64,000 nt of DNA from PSRI01 sp041484195 (lineage in GTDB: Bacteria > Bacteroidota > Bacteroidia > Chitinophagales > Chitinophagaceae). The stretch is from NCBI GenBank assembly GCA_041484195.1, contig JBGPHC010000011.1, positions 59,499 to 123,498 on the forward strand, read 5' to 3'. A model generated the notes under the pieces. It saw nothing but the letters and a program-made list of their open reading frames with translations. It searched no databases and was not told where the DNA came from. The position numbers and the translations under genes are program-made. This document shows, piece by piece, positions 18,901 through 27,308 of the stretch (positions are counted from its first letter, which is position 1; each line of letters opens with the position of its first letter).

Positions 18901-19557
18901 TGAAGTGCGTATGTTGAGCTGCTTGTTCTTTATCTCAAGTTTGTCGGCACCTTCATATTTCATTGCAATCCTGCTGAGGTCGGCGCCCGGGTACACAACA
19001 ATATCATATTTCAACTGCCCTGCCTGCGCATAGTATCTTACGTCCACGTTCGGATAGACATTCTTATAGGTGATAACCTGGTAGATCTTGCAACCGGAGG
19101 CCCATTTGGAGGGATCATTTCCTATGAAATAATTCTCATAGGAATCTATGGCTTTCTCACGAATTACCTGGGGGTCCGGGTTGCCGCCCACAAAACTCAT
19201 CGTGTAGGCATGAGAGTGTAATAGGATGGGTTTATCCTGCGGGAGTTCGTTCGTTGATTTCTTTAGATTATCTCTGTCCGTTGCTGCGGATTTTGTGATT
19301 GGAGTCTTCCCCCCATCCTCATCTAAACCCCCATGGAGCCTCGCTGCCAGCTTCTTCATGTCATTAGGACTATGCAATAAGACAGTGTATCCATTGCGCT
19401 GCAGGAAGAATGCGCCGGCATTGATATCCCCTTTGAATTGAACCTGCTTATCCCACTGACCCTTATTCTCTACAAACTCTACGGATTGCTGGGCAGATGC
19501 TGTGGGGATTGCAATAAAAGAGAGAAAAACCAGGAATATGTGGGATTTAGAAGTCAA
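15904..19557 (-). CDS. large T9SS surface protein: DUF7948-like, SBBP and PKD repeats, gliding-type C-terminus
   Basis: A 1,217-residue exported protein. A signal peptide (about 1-22, ending ASAQQ) precedes a DUF7948-type domain (about 25-255, opening with FVENKGQWDKQVQFKG). Beta-propeller-like SBBP repeats occupy about 265-760 (YLGGSGNDHPHSMFVD-like units). Four PKD domains follow at about 790-1120, each with a W-x-F-G-D core (YEWHFGDG, FTWNFGDN, FRWDFGDG, YKWSFGDG). The last 85 residues (VPNAFSPNGDGVNDEIKVRG onward) are the gliding-motility-associated, type B, T9SS signal. It is likely anchored on the cell surface as an adhesin. It forms an operon with the PorP/SprF protein, its probable delivery partner. 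Confidence 0.93.
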   Translation of the reverse strand: MTSKSHIFLVFLSFIAIPTASAQQSVEFVENKGQWDKQVQFKGDINAGAFFLQRNGYTVLLHSPNDMKKLAARLHGGLDEDGGKTPITKSAATDRDNLKKSTNELPQDKPILLHSHAYTMSFVGGNPDPQVIREKAIDSYENYFIGNDPSKWASGCKIYQVITYKNVYPNVDVRYYAQAGQLKYDIVVYPGADLSRIAMKYEGADKLEIKNKQLNIRTSVGDVNELKPYSYHARNSGREEVDCKYVLSSGNIIKFKVKGYSPSEILVIDPALKFSTFTGSLVDQWGYTATYGPDGTLYSGGIVFGNGFPVSVGAFQTSYQGGTSNEPVDIGIMKFSSTGRARVYATYLGGSGNDHPHSMFVDPQGQLVVIGRTSSSDYPLLPAGNLVGKGGGWDLGVTKLNDSGTALIGSMRIGGDKDDAINISTRRTGPDRINNFYGDDSRSEVILDAANNIYIASCTQSSNFPTSNAFQGTFGGGFQDGVVLKLSPNVNSVLFSSFLGGTKEDGAFVMALDPVNNNIYVGGATISNDFPGDKTGVKEPTFKGGVCDGFVSIISNDGSTLIKTTFLGTGGIDAVYGLKFDYSGFPYAMGITTGNWPVINANAFLPNSKQFIVKLKPDLSDYVYSTVFGSGSFSPNISPVAFLVDRCENVYVSGWGGALEPGTTDPFGTSGTFGMPTQNCNIYPNGCTTDGRDFYFFVMEKNATSVLFGAFFGQQGGFGDHVDGGTSRFDANGIIYQAICANCLATSFPATFPTTPGAWRPTSGNPNSCNLAAVKIEMDFSGVKAGVLASINGVPHDTSGCVPLKVDFSDTLKKAAKYEWHFGDGSPVVTTTSSDTSHVYNATGVYHVMLIAIDSSKCIVRDTSYVTIRARDDRAVLDFNSVKLPPCQSLTYQFNNISGFPPGKPFGLNSFTWNFGDNTPNVVTGSLPVNHSYAAPGTYIVSLILTDTSYCNAPDSVSKTIRLAPNVIAQFTTNPDGCVPHLATFDNTTVAGQTFRWDFGDGATSTDFAPTHLYNTVGSYLVTLIADDPSTCNLSDTTTFTVNVHPRPTAGFSFSPIPSLENTPTNFTNTSTNAVRYKWSFGDGDSSTQVNPVHQYNATGTFNVCLVAYNQFDCTDTVCTAVQAIVTPLIAVPNAFSPNGDGVNDEIKVRGYAIGKMIFRIYNRWGQMVFQTTDRNQGWDGKYKGVLQPLDAYAYTLEVEFTDGTRTTKKGDITLLR

Positions 19558-19612
19558 GATATTTTCTAGTTAAATGTACAGATTCGGAAAATGATAGCTT
19601 TTCACAAGTAAT

Positions 19613-21907
19613 TTACGAAATCTTACTCCATAGGGTTTGCCCCTTTTGAGAATCCAGCCACTGCTTTAACCTCAAATTAACGGCCGATTCCAACTCAGGA
19701 TCAGATTCCAGCAAATCTTCAGCCAATGTTTTGGTGGATTCTAACAAATGTTTATCTCCAACAATACTTGCAAGTTTGAAATTGAGCATGCCGCTTTGCC
19801 TTGTACCCTCTATGTCTCCGGGTCCCCTCAATTCAAGGTCTTTTTCTGCGATCTTGAAACCATCGTTAGAGGCCACCATCATTTTAAGTCGTTCCCGGGA
19901 TTCAGCAGACAACTTCTTGCTGGTTAATAAGATACAATAACTTTTTTCCGCCCCCCTGCCCACCCTGCCTCTCAATTGGTGCAATTGCGAGAGCCCGAAT
20001 TTTTCAGCACTTTCTACCACCATTACTGTTGCATTGGGAACATTCACACCCACTTCAATCACCGTAGTGGATACCATGATCTGAGTCTCTCCCTTTACAA
20101 AGCGTTGCATGTTTACTTCCTTTTGTTCCCCTTTCATCCTTCCATGGACCATGCTGATCCAATATGATGGCTCCGGAAAATAGGCTTTCACATTTTCATA
20201 TCCTTTCATCAGATTCTCGTAGTCCAATTTATCACTTTCCTCAATCAAAGGAAAAATTATATATACCTGTCTTCCCTTGCTGATTTCAGATTTGATGAAA
20301 TCCATTACCTGTGAGCGTCTGTCTTCAAAGCGATGCACAGTAGTGATTGGTAGTCGCCCGGGTGGCATTTCATCCATGACGCTGTAATCAAGGTCGCCAT
20401 AAGCAGTCATGGCCAGTGTTCTTGGAATGGGAGTGGCTGTCATCACCAGTATATGAGGAGCTAAGGCAGACTTCTTCCACAACTTTGCCCGTTGTGCCAC
20501 GCCGAAACGATGCTGTTCATCCACAATCACCAGGCCCAGGTTCCTGAATTGAACATCGTCTTCAATCAAGGCATGTGTACCGATCAAAATCTGTATGGTT
20601 CCATCCTCAGCACCGGCCAATATCTTTTTCCTCTCAGCACGCTTAGTCGATCCCGTTAGTATTTTTAGTTGCATGGGCATATGCTGTAAAAGAATGGAAA
20701 TACCCGCATAGTGTTGCCTTGCGAGAATCTCGGTAGGCGCCATGAGGCAGCTCTGGTATCCATTGTCAGCGGCGAGCAACATGCAGAGGAGCGCTACTAT
20801 GGTCTTGCCACTGCCTACATCGCCTTGAAGGAGCCGGTTCATTTGGTGGCCGCGGGCCGTATCCTGCCTGATTTCCTTCAACACTTTTTTTTGGGCCCCT
20901 GTCAATTCAAAGGGCAAATATTTTTCGTAAAAAGTGTTGAACAATGCTCCCACCTGACTAAAAAGGAGGCCTTTGGAATAACGGTGCCTTTGTGAACGGA
21001 TCATACCCAACCGCAACTGTGCCAGGAAAAGTTCTTCAAACTTGAGTCTGTTCACTGCACGTTCGTATGCAGCAGGGTTTGGTGGGAAATGAATATTCCT
21101 GTATGCTTCATATCTCGGGATCAATTGCATTTTATTAAGGATTGGGTCGGGCAGATTTTCTGGAATATCCGCTTCCCGCAGGAGCCCCATCAATGTATAG
21201 ATCAGTTTCCCAATCTGCCTGCCATTGAGCCCTCTCACCCTCAATTTTTCCGTGCTGGGATAGATGGGTTCCAGGAATGGCTTACCTTCTGTTTTTTCCC
21301 TGGTTAGCAATTCCATTTCGGGATGCGTGAGCTGCGGTTTTCCCATGAAAAAGCTGAGCTTTCCAAATACAAGCCATTCCTGCCCTACCGCCAGTGATTT
21401 TTGTATCCAGTGAATTCCCTGGAACCAGGTCAGTTCCAGTATCCCGGTTTCGTCCTGCAGTTGCGCCACCATTCTCTTCGCCCTTTTTTCTCCCAGCACT
21501 TCTATAGAGATGATCTTTCCTGAGACTTGTATGTATTCAAGAGAAGGGTTGATGCTTGCGATTTTCTTCACTTCGGTCTTGTCGATATGCCGGAATGGAA
21601 AATGTTCGAGCAGGTCCTTAAAAGTGAAGATCTGCAATTCTTTCTTTAGCAGGTCGCCACGCAAAGGGCCGACACCCTTGAGATATTCTATGGGATTTGA
21701 TAATATGGTACTGCTGTTCCTGATAAGAATTCTTTGAGAAGCCGGGGCAAAAATAATTGAAACCAGCTTGGAAAATTGCGGCAAGATAGCAGGCCGCAAA
21801 TCTTCTCCTGTAGACCTGCTTTCCAAGCCTCGGGCTATGAACCCATCAGAATGATATCCTTCAAAAAAGCCCAGGGTTTTAGAACCGCACGTCATTGGCA
21901 AAGCCAC
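19613..21907 (-). CDS. recG: ATP-dependent DNA helicase RecG
   Basis: A branch-migration helicase that remodels stalled forks and Holliday junctions. The OB-fold wedge domain lies in the N-terminal part. Helicase motifs are clear: LLQGDVGSGKT (Walker A), VDEQHRFGV (DExH-type II), MTATPIPRTLAMT (III), and QLRGRVGRG (VI). Family length is near 700 residues, and conserved sequence begins only around residue 68 (NPIEYLKGVGPLRGDLLKKE), near base 21710. No ATG lies there; a TTG at 21784 is possible, while the ATG at 21907 adds about 65 residues of unlikely-looking sequence. The 5' end is therefore uncertain. Confidence 0.95.
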   Translation of the reverse strand: MALPMTCGSKTLGFFEGYHSDGFIARGLESRSTGEDLRPAILPQFSKLVSIIFAPASQRILIRNSSTILSNPIEYLKGVGPLRGDLLKKELQIFTFKDLLEHFPFRHIDKTEVKKIASINPSLEYIQVSGKIISIEVLGEKRAKRMVAQLQDETGILELTWFQGIHWIQKSLAVGQEWLVFGKLSFFMGKPQLTHPEMELLTREKTEGKPFLEPIYPSTEKLRVRGLNGRQIGKLIYTLMGLLREADIPENLPDPILNKMQLIPRYEAYRNIHFPPNPAAYERAVNRLKFEELFLAQLRLGMIRSQRHRYSKGLLFSQVGALFNTFYEKYLPFELTGAQKKVLKEIRQDTARGHQMNRLLQGDVGSGKTIVALLCMLLAADNGYQSCLMAPTEILARQHYAGISILLQHMPMQLKILTGSTKRAERKKILAGAEDGTIQILIGTHALIEDDVQFRNLGLVIVDEQHRFGVAQRAKLWKKSALAPHILVMTATPIPRTLAMTAYGDLDYSVMDEMPPGRLPITTVHRFEDRRSQVMDFIKSEISKGRQVYIIFPLIEESDKLDYENLMKGYENVKAYFPEPSYWISMVHGRMKGEQKEVNMQRFVKGETQIMVSTTVIEVGVNVPNATVMVVESAEKFGLSQLHQLRGRVGRGAEKSYCILLTSKKLSAESRERLKMMVASNDGFKIAEKDLELRGPGDIEGTRQSGMLNFKLASIVGDKHLLESTKTLAEDLLESDPELESAVNLRLKQWLDSQKGQTLWSKIS

Positions 21908-21978
21908 CTGAAATTATAAAAACCTCTGAAATGCCCAATCAGACTGGCTTTCAGCGATCAGCGCCACTTGGTCTTTCC

Positions 21979-23595
21979 CTATTTCACATATACCTCAATG
22001 CTTCCCTTGGTATCACCTCTCCGAGGTGCATAGAAAGAATCAATCATCCGGTAATGTTTTTGCAGCGAATCCCTTATCCGAAATGGGTAGAAATTATTGA
22101 GTGAGGGAATATTCTCAAAAAGGACCAGGTCATAATATTTGTCACCGATCCTGGTTTCAAACATCCTGGCTTCCCGATTGAACATCCCAACTCCTAAATG
22201 AAACCACAATGGATATTCCGGGCCCTGTTCCAAATGGTAAGGAATTGTGGCGGCCAGTGGGGTCAGCTCCGACATATTTAAAACTTTCAAATCTTTATGA
22301 TTCCTGACCAGGTCCAGATCCATGATCCGTTTTATTCCATCTGCCGTAGGCGCAGGCATATATATTTTTTTGAAGACAGGCAAATCTGAATAGACCCATT
22401 TAGACTGGGGGATCTTGGCCGTATCCAGGTCATAAATATAATTATGCCTGTTCACCAGGTTCTCACCTGTTGGGGACAAACTGGCTGAATCCACGGCACC
22501 CGTTCTCGCGGCTATGCGTTGAATATAGGTCCAGTACACATGGCTCCACCAAAGCAATACTCCTGCCCCGAAGAGGATCACGACTAAGAATTTATCAAAA
22601 TTCAGGCGCAGGTAGCTGGCGAGGAAACTTATTATAAATACGAAAGCAAAACTGTGAAAGAAAATATTATTGTCCGGAGGCGTATAACTGGTCACCTGGA
22701 ATATGGTCGCTTCCACGATTATGCCCAGTGTAAGCAGGAGAAAAATCATGGATTGTTTATTTCGCTTTGCGGGCTTCCAGCTTTTAAAATCGGCGAAAAT
22801 GATCAATGCGATGAGGAAAATGTAGAATTTCAGCCAGTCTGAATTCCCGAAAAATTCGTCAGCCACTTCCGTCAGTGAAAGGCGGGAATTATGCGGGGGC
22901 TGGCCATGATTAAACCAATAGGCGAATTCGTATTGAGTCAGCGGAAATATGACCAGGATCATGACCAATGCAAAAAATCCAATATAACCCAACAGGCCCC
23001 ACCAATTTTTTTCGATCCAACAATTGTACAGGAGTAAGGCACAACAAATGAGAAAAGCCATTCCACCGCCATCCTGCTTGGTAAAAAAAGAGACAAAGGT
23101 GAAGAGGGCAGCCAGTAAAAGCCAGAGAGTCCTGTATTTTGAATCGATACCAAAAATATATTTCATCAGGAATGCCAGAGCCACGAATTCATACACAATA
23201 ACCGTATGATTGTACCAGGGCCAGAAATTGAAAAAAGAATATGACAAACAAAAAAGCAATACGGCAGTCACCCGGATGCCCGGATGAACACCCAGGCTCC
23301 TGAGTATGGACCTGAAAGCAAGCCCCGATATGATATTCAGAAATGTTTGCGCTTTTATAAGCGTTATCATAGCGGGGCCGAATATTTTGAAAAAAATTGC
23401 AGGCACCACCCAGTACATGCCGCCCATGGGTATGCCAAAGTCACGAAATGGCAATTGCCCCAGGCTCATCCTGTATGCCCCTTCCCAGGAGAGGAAAATA
23501 TTTATCCGGTAAGGAAATGTTGTAAACAGCGGCACAGAGGCCAGAACCACAATAATCAGTATCTCTGCAACACCCAATAATTTATTTTGATTCAT
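21979..23595 (-). CDS. multi-pass membrane protein, GT-C glycosyltransferase-like
   Basis: A 538-residue integral membrane protein with about ten hydrophobic helices over residues 8-375, then a C-terminal soluble part of about 150 residues. The first extracytoplasmic loop (LSWEGAYRMSLGQLPFRDFG) contains acidic residues where GT-C glycosyltransferases carry their catalytic aspartate or glutamate. GT-C enzymes use polyprenyl-phosphate sugars outside the membrane. It is divergent, across 157 bases, from an operon predicted to make polyprenyl-phosphoryl-D-arabinose, which suggests, by context only, that it could be an arabinosyltransferase using that donor. No named family was recognised. Confidence 0.75.
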   Translation of the reverse strand: MNQNKLLGVAEILIIVVLASVPLFTTFPYRINIFLSWEGAYRMSLGQLPFRDFGIPMGGMYWVVPAIFFKIFGPAMITLIKAQTFLNIISGLAFRSILRSLGVHPGIRVTAVLLFCLSYSFFNFWPWYNHTVIVYEFVALAFLMKYIFGIDSKYRTLWLLLAALFTFVSFFTKQDGGGMAFLICCALLLYNCWIEKNWWGLLGYIGFFALVMILVIFPLTQYEFAYWFNHGQPPHNSRLSLTEVADEFFGNSDWLKFYIFLIALIIFADFKSWKPAKRNKQSMIFLLLTLGIIVEATIFQVTSYTPPDNNIFFHSFAFVFIISFLASYLRLNFDKFLVVILFGAGVLLWWSHVYWTYIQRIAARTGAVDSASLSPTGENLVNRHNYIYDLDTAKIPQSKWVYSDLPVFKKIYMPAPTADGIKRIMDLDLVRNHKDLKVLNMSELTPLAATIPYHLEQGPEYPLWFHLGVGMFNREARMFETRIGDKYYDLVLFENIPSLNNFYPFRIRDSLQKHYRMIDSFYAPRRGDTKGSIEVYVK

Positions 23596-23752
23596 TGTGA
23601 ATACGGGATTTATTTGACTGTAAATGTATAAACGAAATAAAGAATTTATACTATCGTTATGGGATAAGGTATTATTATCACATATTAAGTTCCAGCATCC
23701 GGCTGTTATTATTACTCATTAGTTCGTATTTTGGCGACCAATTCAATTCAAA

Positions 23753-24637
23753 GTGACTTATCTTAAATTATTGAGACCAAAGGATTGGGCTAAGAATCTC
23801 TTCCTTTTTGTGCCCTTGTTCTTTGCAGGGGAAATCTTTCATTTTGACAAGGTATGGAGCGTTGCCTGGGGATTCCTGGCTTTTTGCTGCATTGCCAGCA
23901 GCATCTATATTCTCAATGATTTTCGTGACAGGGAGGAAGACAAAAAGCATCCCATTAAACGTATGAGACCCCTGGCCTCTGGCGCCATTAAGCCTGCCAC
24001 TGCGATGATCATTTTTGCCCTGCTAGTCATAACCGGTATGGGTTTGGCTTATTGGATCAGGGATAAATTTCTTTTTGTATTGTCCATTTATTTTGTAATG
24101 AATATCGCGTATTCATTTGGATTAAAGAATGTGCCGATTCTTGATATTATTATTGTGGCCATTGGCTTTGTACTCAGGATTAAGGCGGGAGCCGTAATTG
24201 CCAAAGTAGGATTATCAGAATGGCTCAATATCATGGTTTTTCTGCTGGCACTGTTCATGGCGATCGGCAAGAGAAGGGACGATGTGCTGCTTAAACTTTC
24301 ATCGGGAACCGATATGCGAAAATCAATCAGGGGATACAACCTGGACTTCCTGAATGTGCTACTGGCATTGGTCTGTTCGGTGATCGTAGTGGCCTATTTC
24401 ATGTACACGATGTCGCCTGAAGTCATTAACAGATATGGAACCTATCGTCTTTACTATACCTGCCTTTTTGTATTAGCGGGAATTATGCGATATTTGCAGA
24501 TCATTTATGTTCAGGCAGACTCCGGATCTCCTACCCGCATCCTTTACAAAGACCGCTTCATACAAATTTCAATACTCCTCTGGATAGCCACCTTCTACGT
24601 GATTCTATACATGAAAGACGTAACATTGTTCAAATGA
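23753..24637 (+). CDS. UbiA-family prenyltransferase, DPPR synthase type
   Basis: A 294-residue inner-membrane protein with about nine helices that starts at a GTG. It is closest in character to decaprenyl-phosphate 5-phosphoribosyltransferase (Rv3806c/UbiA): MTYLKLLRPKDWAKNLFLF at the N-terminus, and the first aspartate motif NDFRDREEDKKHP (N-D-x-x-D-x-x-x-D) near residue 57. The enzyme transfers phosphoribose from PRPP to a polyprenyl phosphate, the first committed step to polyprenyl-phosphoryl-arabinose. It overlaps the next gene by four bases (ATGA), giving translational coupling with the DprE1-like oxidase. Confidence 0.88.
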   Translation: MTYLKLLRPKDWAKNLFLFVPLFFAGEIFHFDKVWSVAWGFLAFCCIASSIYILNDFRDREEDKKHPIKRMRPLASGAIKPATAMIIFALLVITGMGLAYWIRDKFLFVLSIYFVMNIAYSFGLKNVPILDIIIVAIGFVLRIKAGAVIAKVGLSEWLNIMVFLLALFMAIGKRRDDVLLKLSSGTDMRKSIRGYNLDFLNVLLALVCSVIVVAYFMYTMSPEVINRYGTYRLYYTCLFVLAGIMRYLQIIYVQADSGSPTRILYKDRFIQISILLWIATFYVILYMKDVTLFK

Positions 24638-25971
24638 TGAGAAAAAAAATTGCCAATTGGGGCAACTATCCTGTGATGGAGAGTGACGAAAAATCATTCA
24701 GTTTTACGGATCAGCTCACAAAACTTCTTCAGGAAAATGATTCGATGATTGCAAGGGGGAACGGACGCTGTTATGGAGATGCTTCCCTGGCTGCAAACAC
24801 GATCTCTACCCTGAAGTACGATAAGATCCTTGCCTTCGATACTGCGAAGGGGATTTTTGAATGTGAGTCGGGCATCACACTCGACAAAGTGCTGGAGGTA
24901 ATTGTTCCGCAGGGCTGGTTCCTGCCCGTTACGCCAGGCACTAAATTCATCACCGTGGGAGGAGCCATCGCGAGTGATGTTCATGGCAAGAACCACCATG
25001 TGGACGGCGCTTTTTCAAATCATGTACTGGAAATGGATCTGATGCTATATGATGGAACGATTATTACTTGTTCTCCATTTCTCAATACCGACCTTTTCCA
25101 GGCAACATGTGGAGGAATGGGCCTCACCGGCGTGATCACCAGGACTAAATTTGACCTCAAGAAAATTGCCACATCCTATATCAGGCAAAAAAAGATAAAG
25201 GCCGGAAATCTGCAGGAAATCATTGAATTGTTTGAAGAATACAAACAATATACTTACTCAGTGGCCTGGATAGACTGTTTAAAAAAAGGAAAGAGTTTCG
25301 GACGGAGTATCCTGATGCTGGGCGAACACGCCGAAATGGAAGATTTGAATGAAAGACAGAAGAATGATCCACTGGCCCTGCCGAAGAAAAAGCTGATTAC
25401 TTTCCCATTTAATCTTCCCTCCTGGGTGCTGAATGAATTCTCCATAAAAGCGTTCAATTTCCTTTTTTACAACAAGAACAGAAGTAGAGAAGTGAATAAT
25501 TTGGTTGGTTACGAGCCATTCTTTTACCCTCTCGATGCCATTTTACATTGGAACCGGGGATATGGAAAGAACGGATTTGTGCAATACCAATTTGTTTTGC
25601 CCCTGGAAAGCAAAGCGGGGCTGGCAGAGATCCTGCATCGCATTTCAGACAAGGGATTGGGCTCCTTCCTGGCCGTATTGAAAGTATTTGGAAAACAGGA
25701 AAGCCTGGTGTCATTCCCGATGGAAGGCTATACCCTGGCACTTGATTTTCCGGTAAGGAAAGGATTATTTGAGTTCCTGGACGAATTGGACGGTGTTGTT
25801 CTGAAATATGGAGGAAGACTTTACCTTTCAAAGGACGCTAGAATGAAGCCTGAAGTTTTTCGCGGAGGATACCCGCATGCCGGGGAATTTGAGACGATTG
25901 TAAAAAAATTCAATCCCCATTTCAAATTCAATTCTGTTCAATCCGATCGTTTACACATCACCCCGCAATAA
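24634..25971 (+). CDS. dprE1: DprE1-like decaprenylphosphoryl-ribose 2'-oxidase
   Basis: A 445-residue FAD-dependent oxidoreductase. The FAD-binding domain shows ARGNGRCYGDASLA and LPVTPGTKFITVGGAIASDVHGKNHH. The C-terminal substrate domain ends as in mycobacterial DprE1, with LYLSKDARM matching the catalytic-lysine segment (lysine at residue 400). The enzyme oxidises the 2'-hydroxyl of polyprenylphosphoryl-ribose to a keto intermediate. The position of the cysteine attacked by benzothiazinone drugs (Cys387 in M. tuberculosis) appears to be alanine 369 here, within GYTLALDFPV. The gene overlaps the UbiA gene by four bases and lies 12 bases before the SDR gene. Confidence 0.9.
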   Translation: MMRKKIANWGNYPVMESDEKSFSFTDQLTKLLQENDSMIARGNGRCYGDASLAANTISTLKYDKILAFDTAKGIFECESGITLDKVLEVIVPQGWFLPVTPGTKFITVGGAIASDVHGKNHHVDGAFSNHVLEMDLMLYDGTIITCSPFLNTDLFQATCGGMGLTGVITRTKFDLKKIATSYIRQKKIKAGNLQEIIELFEEYKQYTYSVAWIDCLKKGKSFGRSILMLGEHAEMEDLNERQKNDPLALPKKKLITFPFNLPSWVLNEFSIKAFNFLFYNKNRSREVNNLVGYEPFFYPLDAILHWNRGYGKNGFVQYQFVLPLESKAGLAEILHRISDKGLGSFLAVLKVFGKQESLVSFPMEGYTLALDFPVRKGLFEFLDELDGVVLKYGGRLYLSKDARMKPEVFRGGYPHAGEFETIVKKFNPHFKFNSVQSDRLHITPQ

Positions 25972-25983
25972 ATCCATTGCATT

Positions 25984-26715
25984 ATGGCGACTGTTTTGAT
26001 ACTGGGAGCGAGCTCCGACATGGCCATTGCCATTGCCCGGAAATTTGCCGAAGAAAAATATGATGTGCAACTTGCCGCCAGGCGCACTGAGGAAGTTTCG
26101 GCCCTGCAACCGGACCTTTCCATACGCTACAATATCCGGTGCACGATCCATCATTTTGACGCGGAGGCATTCTCCACCCATGAAGATTTTTATGAATCCC
26201 TTCAGCCAAAGCCCGATGTGGCAATCACCGTATTCGGGTATATGAATGATAACGAAAAAGTGATCCAGGATCAAAAAGAAACTCTCAGGACCATTTTTGT
26301 AAACTACGCGGGTGCGGTATCCATACTTAATATTATAGCGCTCGATTTTGCTACTAGAAAACAAGGAACCATTGTTGGTATCAGCTCCGTTGCTGGTGAG
26401 AGAGGAAGACAAAGTAACTATATCTATGGCAGTTCCAAAGCGGGTTTCACAGCCTACCTTTCGGGCCTCAGAAACAGGATGTATCGGGAAGGCGTACATG
26501 TAGTAACGGTATTGCCTGGATTTGTGTACACCAGGATGACCGAACATCTGCAATTGCCTCCATTGCTTACCGCCCAGCCCGGGGACGTGGCAAAGGCGGT
26601 CTGGCAAGCCGTCAGGAACAAAAAGAATGTCATTTACGTGAAATGGTTCTGGAGATGGATCATGTGCATCATCCGGTGGATACCCGAACCCATATTCAAA
26701 AAGAAAAAACTGTGA
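25984..26715 (+). CDS. dprE2: DprE2-like short-chain dehydrogenase
   Basis: A 243-residue NAD(P)-dependent SDR. The cofactor motif reads LILGASSDMAIAIAR, the slightly atypical glycine pattern of the DprE2 group. The active-site serine lies in VGISSVAGERG and the YxxxK pair in YIYGSSKAGF. A C-terminal basic hydrophobic tail (VKWFWRWIMCIIRW) suggests membrane association, as in DprE2. It would reduce the 2'-keto intermediate made by the DprE1-like enzyme to yield polyprenylphosphoryl-arabinose. It shares GTGA with the next gene, a four-base overlap. Confidence 0.88.
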   Translation: MATVLILGASSDMAIAIARKFAEEKYDVQLAARRTEEVSALQPDLSIRYNIRCTIHHFDAEAFSTHEDFYESLQPKPDVAITVFGYMNDNEKVIQDQKETLRTIFVNYAGAVSILNIIALDFATRKQGTIVGISSVAGERGRQSNYIYGSSKAGFTAYLSGLRNRMYREGVHVVTVLPGFVYTRMTEHLQLPPLLTAQPGDVAKAVWQAVRNKKNVIYVKWFWRWIMCIIRWIPEPIFKKKKL

Positions 26716-27308
26716 ACAGAGGGATCGCTTTTTTTGATTTTGACGGCACCATTACCACCAAAGACACGCTTTTGGAGATTATCAAATATCAAAAAGGTAG
26801 CGGGCGGTTTTATTTGGGGTTCATACTGCTTTCTCCCTGGCTGCTGGCCATGAAATTGAAACTCATCTCAAACAGCCGTGCAAAAGTAAGGGTGCTGCGC
26901 CATTTTTTCAGGAATGAGCCATTACAGATTTTTCAGCAAAAATGCGATGCTTTCATAAAGGACAGATTGAGCCAACTGGTGCGTCCTCTGGCCCTGGAAG
27001 CCATCAGGGAGCACCAGGCCAGGGGCCATGAAGTGGTAGTGGTATCTGCTTCGGCGGAGAATTGGGTATGCGGATGGTGCCATAAGATTCAAATGGCGTG
27101 CATCGGCTCCAGGATGGAGACCAGGAACGGTGTTTTGACGGGGAATCTGGATGGCCCTAATTGTAATGGCCCGGAAAAATCGAGAAGGATCCTTGAGTTG
27201 TATTCGCTTTCAGACTATGATGAAATATACTGTTATGGAGACACAAAAGGTGACAAGCCCATGCTGGAACTTGCCACCTTCGCATATTTCAAGCCTTTCA
27301 GGAATTAG
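26712..27308 (+). CDS. HAD-IB family phosphatase
   Basis: A 198-residue haloacid-dehalogenase phosphatase of the SerB-like IB subgroup. The GTG at 26712 is chosen over the in-frame ATG at 26643 because it overlaps the dprE2 stop (GTGA) and starts right before motif I, FFDFDGTIT. Motif II is VVVVSASAE and motif IV is CYGDTKGDKPML. In this operon it is the natural candidate for removing the 5-phosphate from polyprenyl-phosphoribose 5-phosphate, the step missing between the UbiA and DprE1 enzymes (done by Rv3807c in mycobacteria). Its stop codon overlaps that of the convergent giant gene. Confidence 0.87.
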   Translation: MNRGIAFFDFDGTITTKDTLLEIIKYQKGSGRFYLGFILLSPWLLAMKLKLISNSRAKVRVLRHFFRNEPLQIFQQKCDAFIKDRLSQLVRPLALEAIREHQARGHEVVVVSASAENWVCGWCHKIQMACIGSRMETRNGVLTGNLDGPNCNGPEKSRRILELYSLSDYDEIYCYGDTKGDKPMLELATFAYFKPFRN

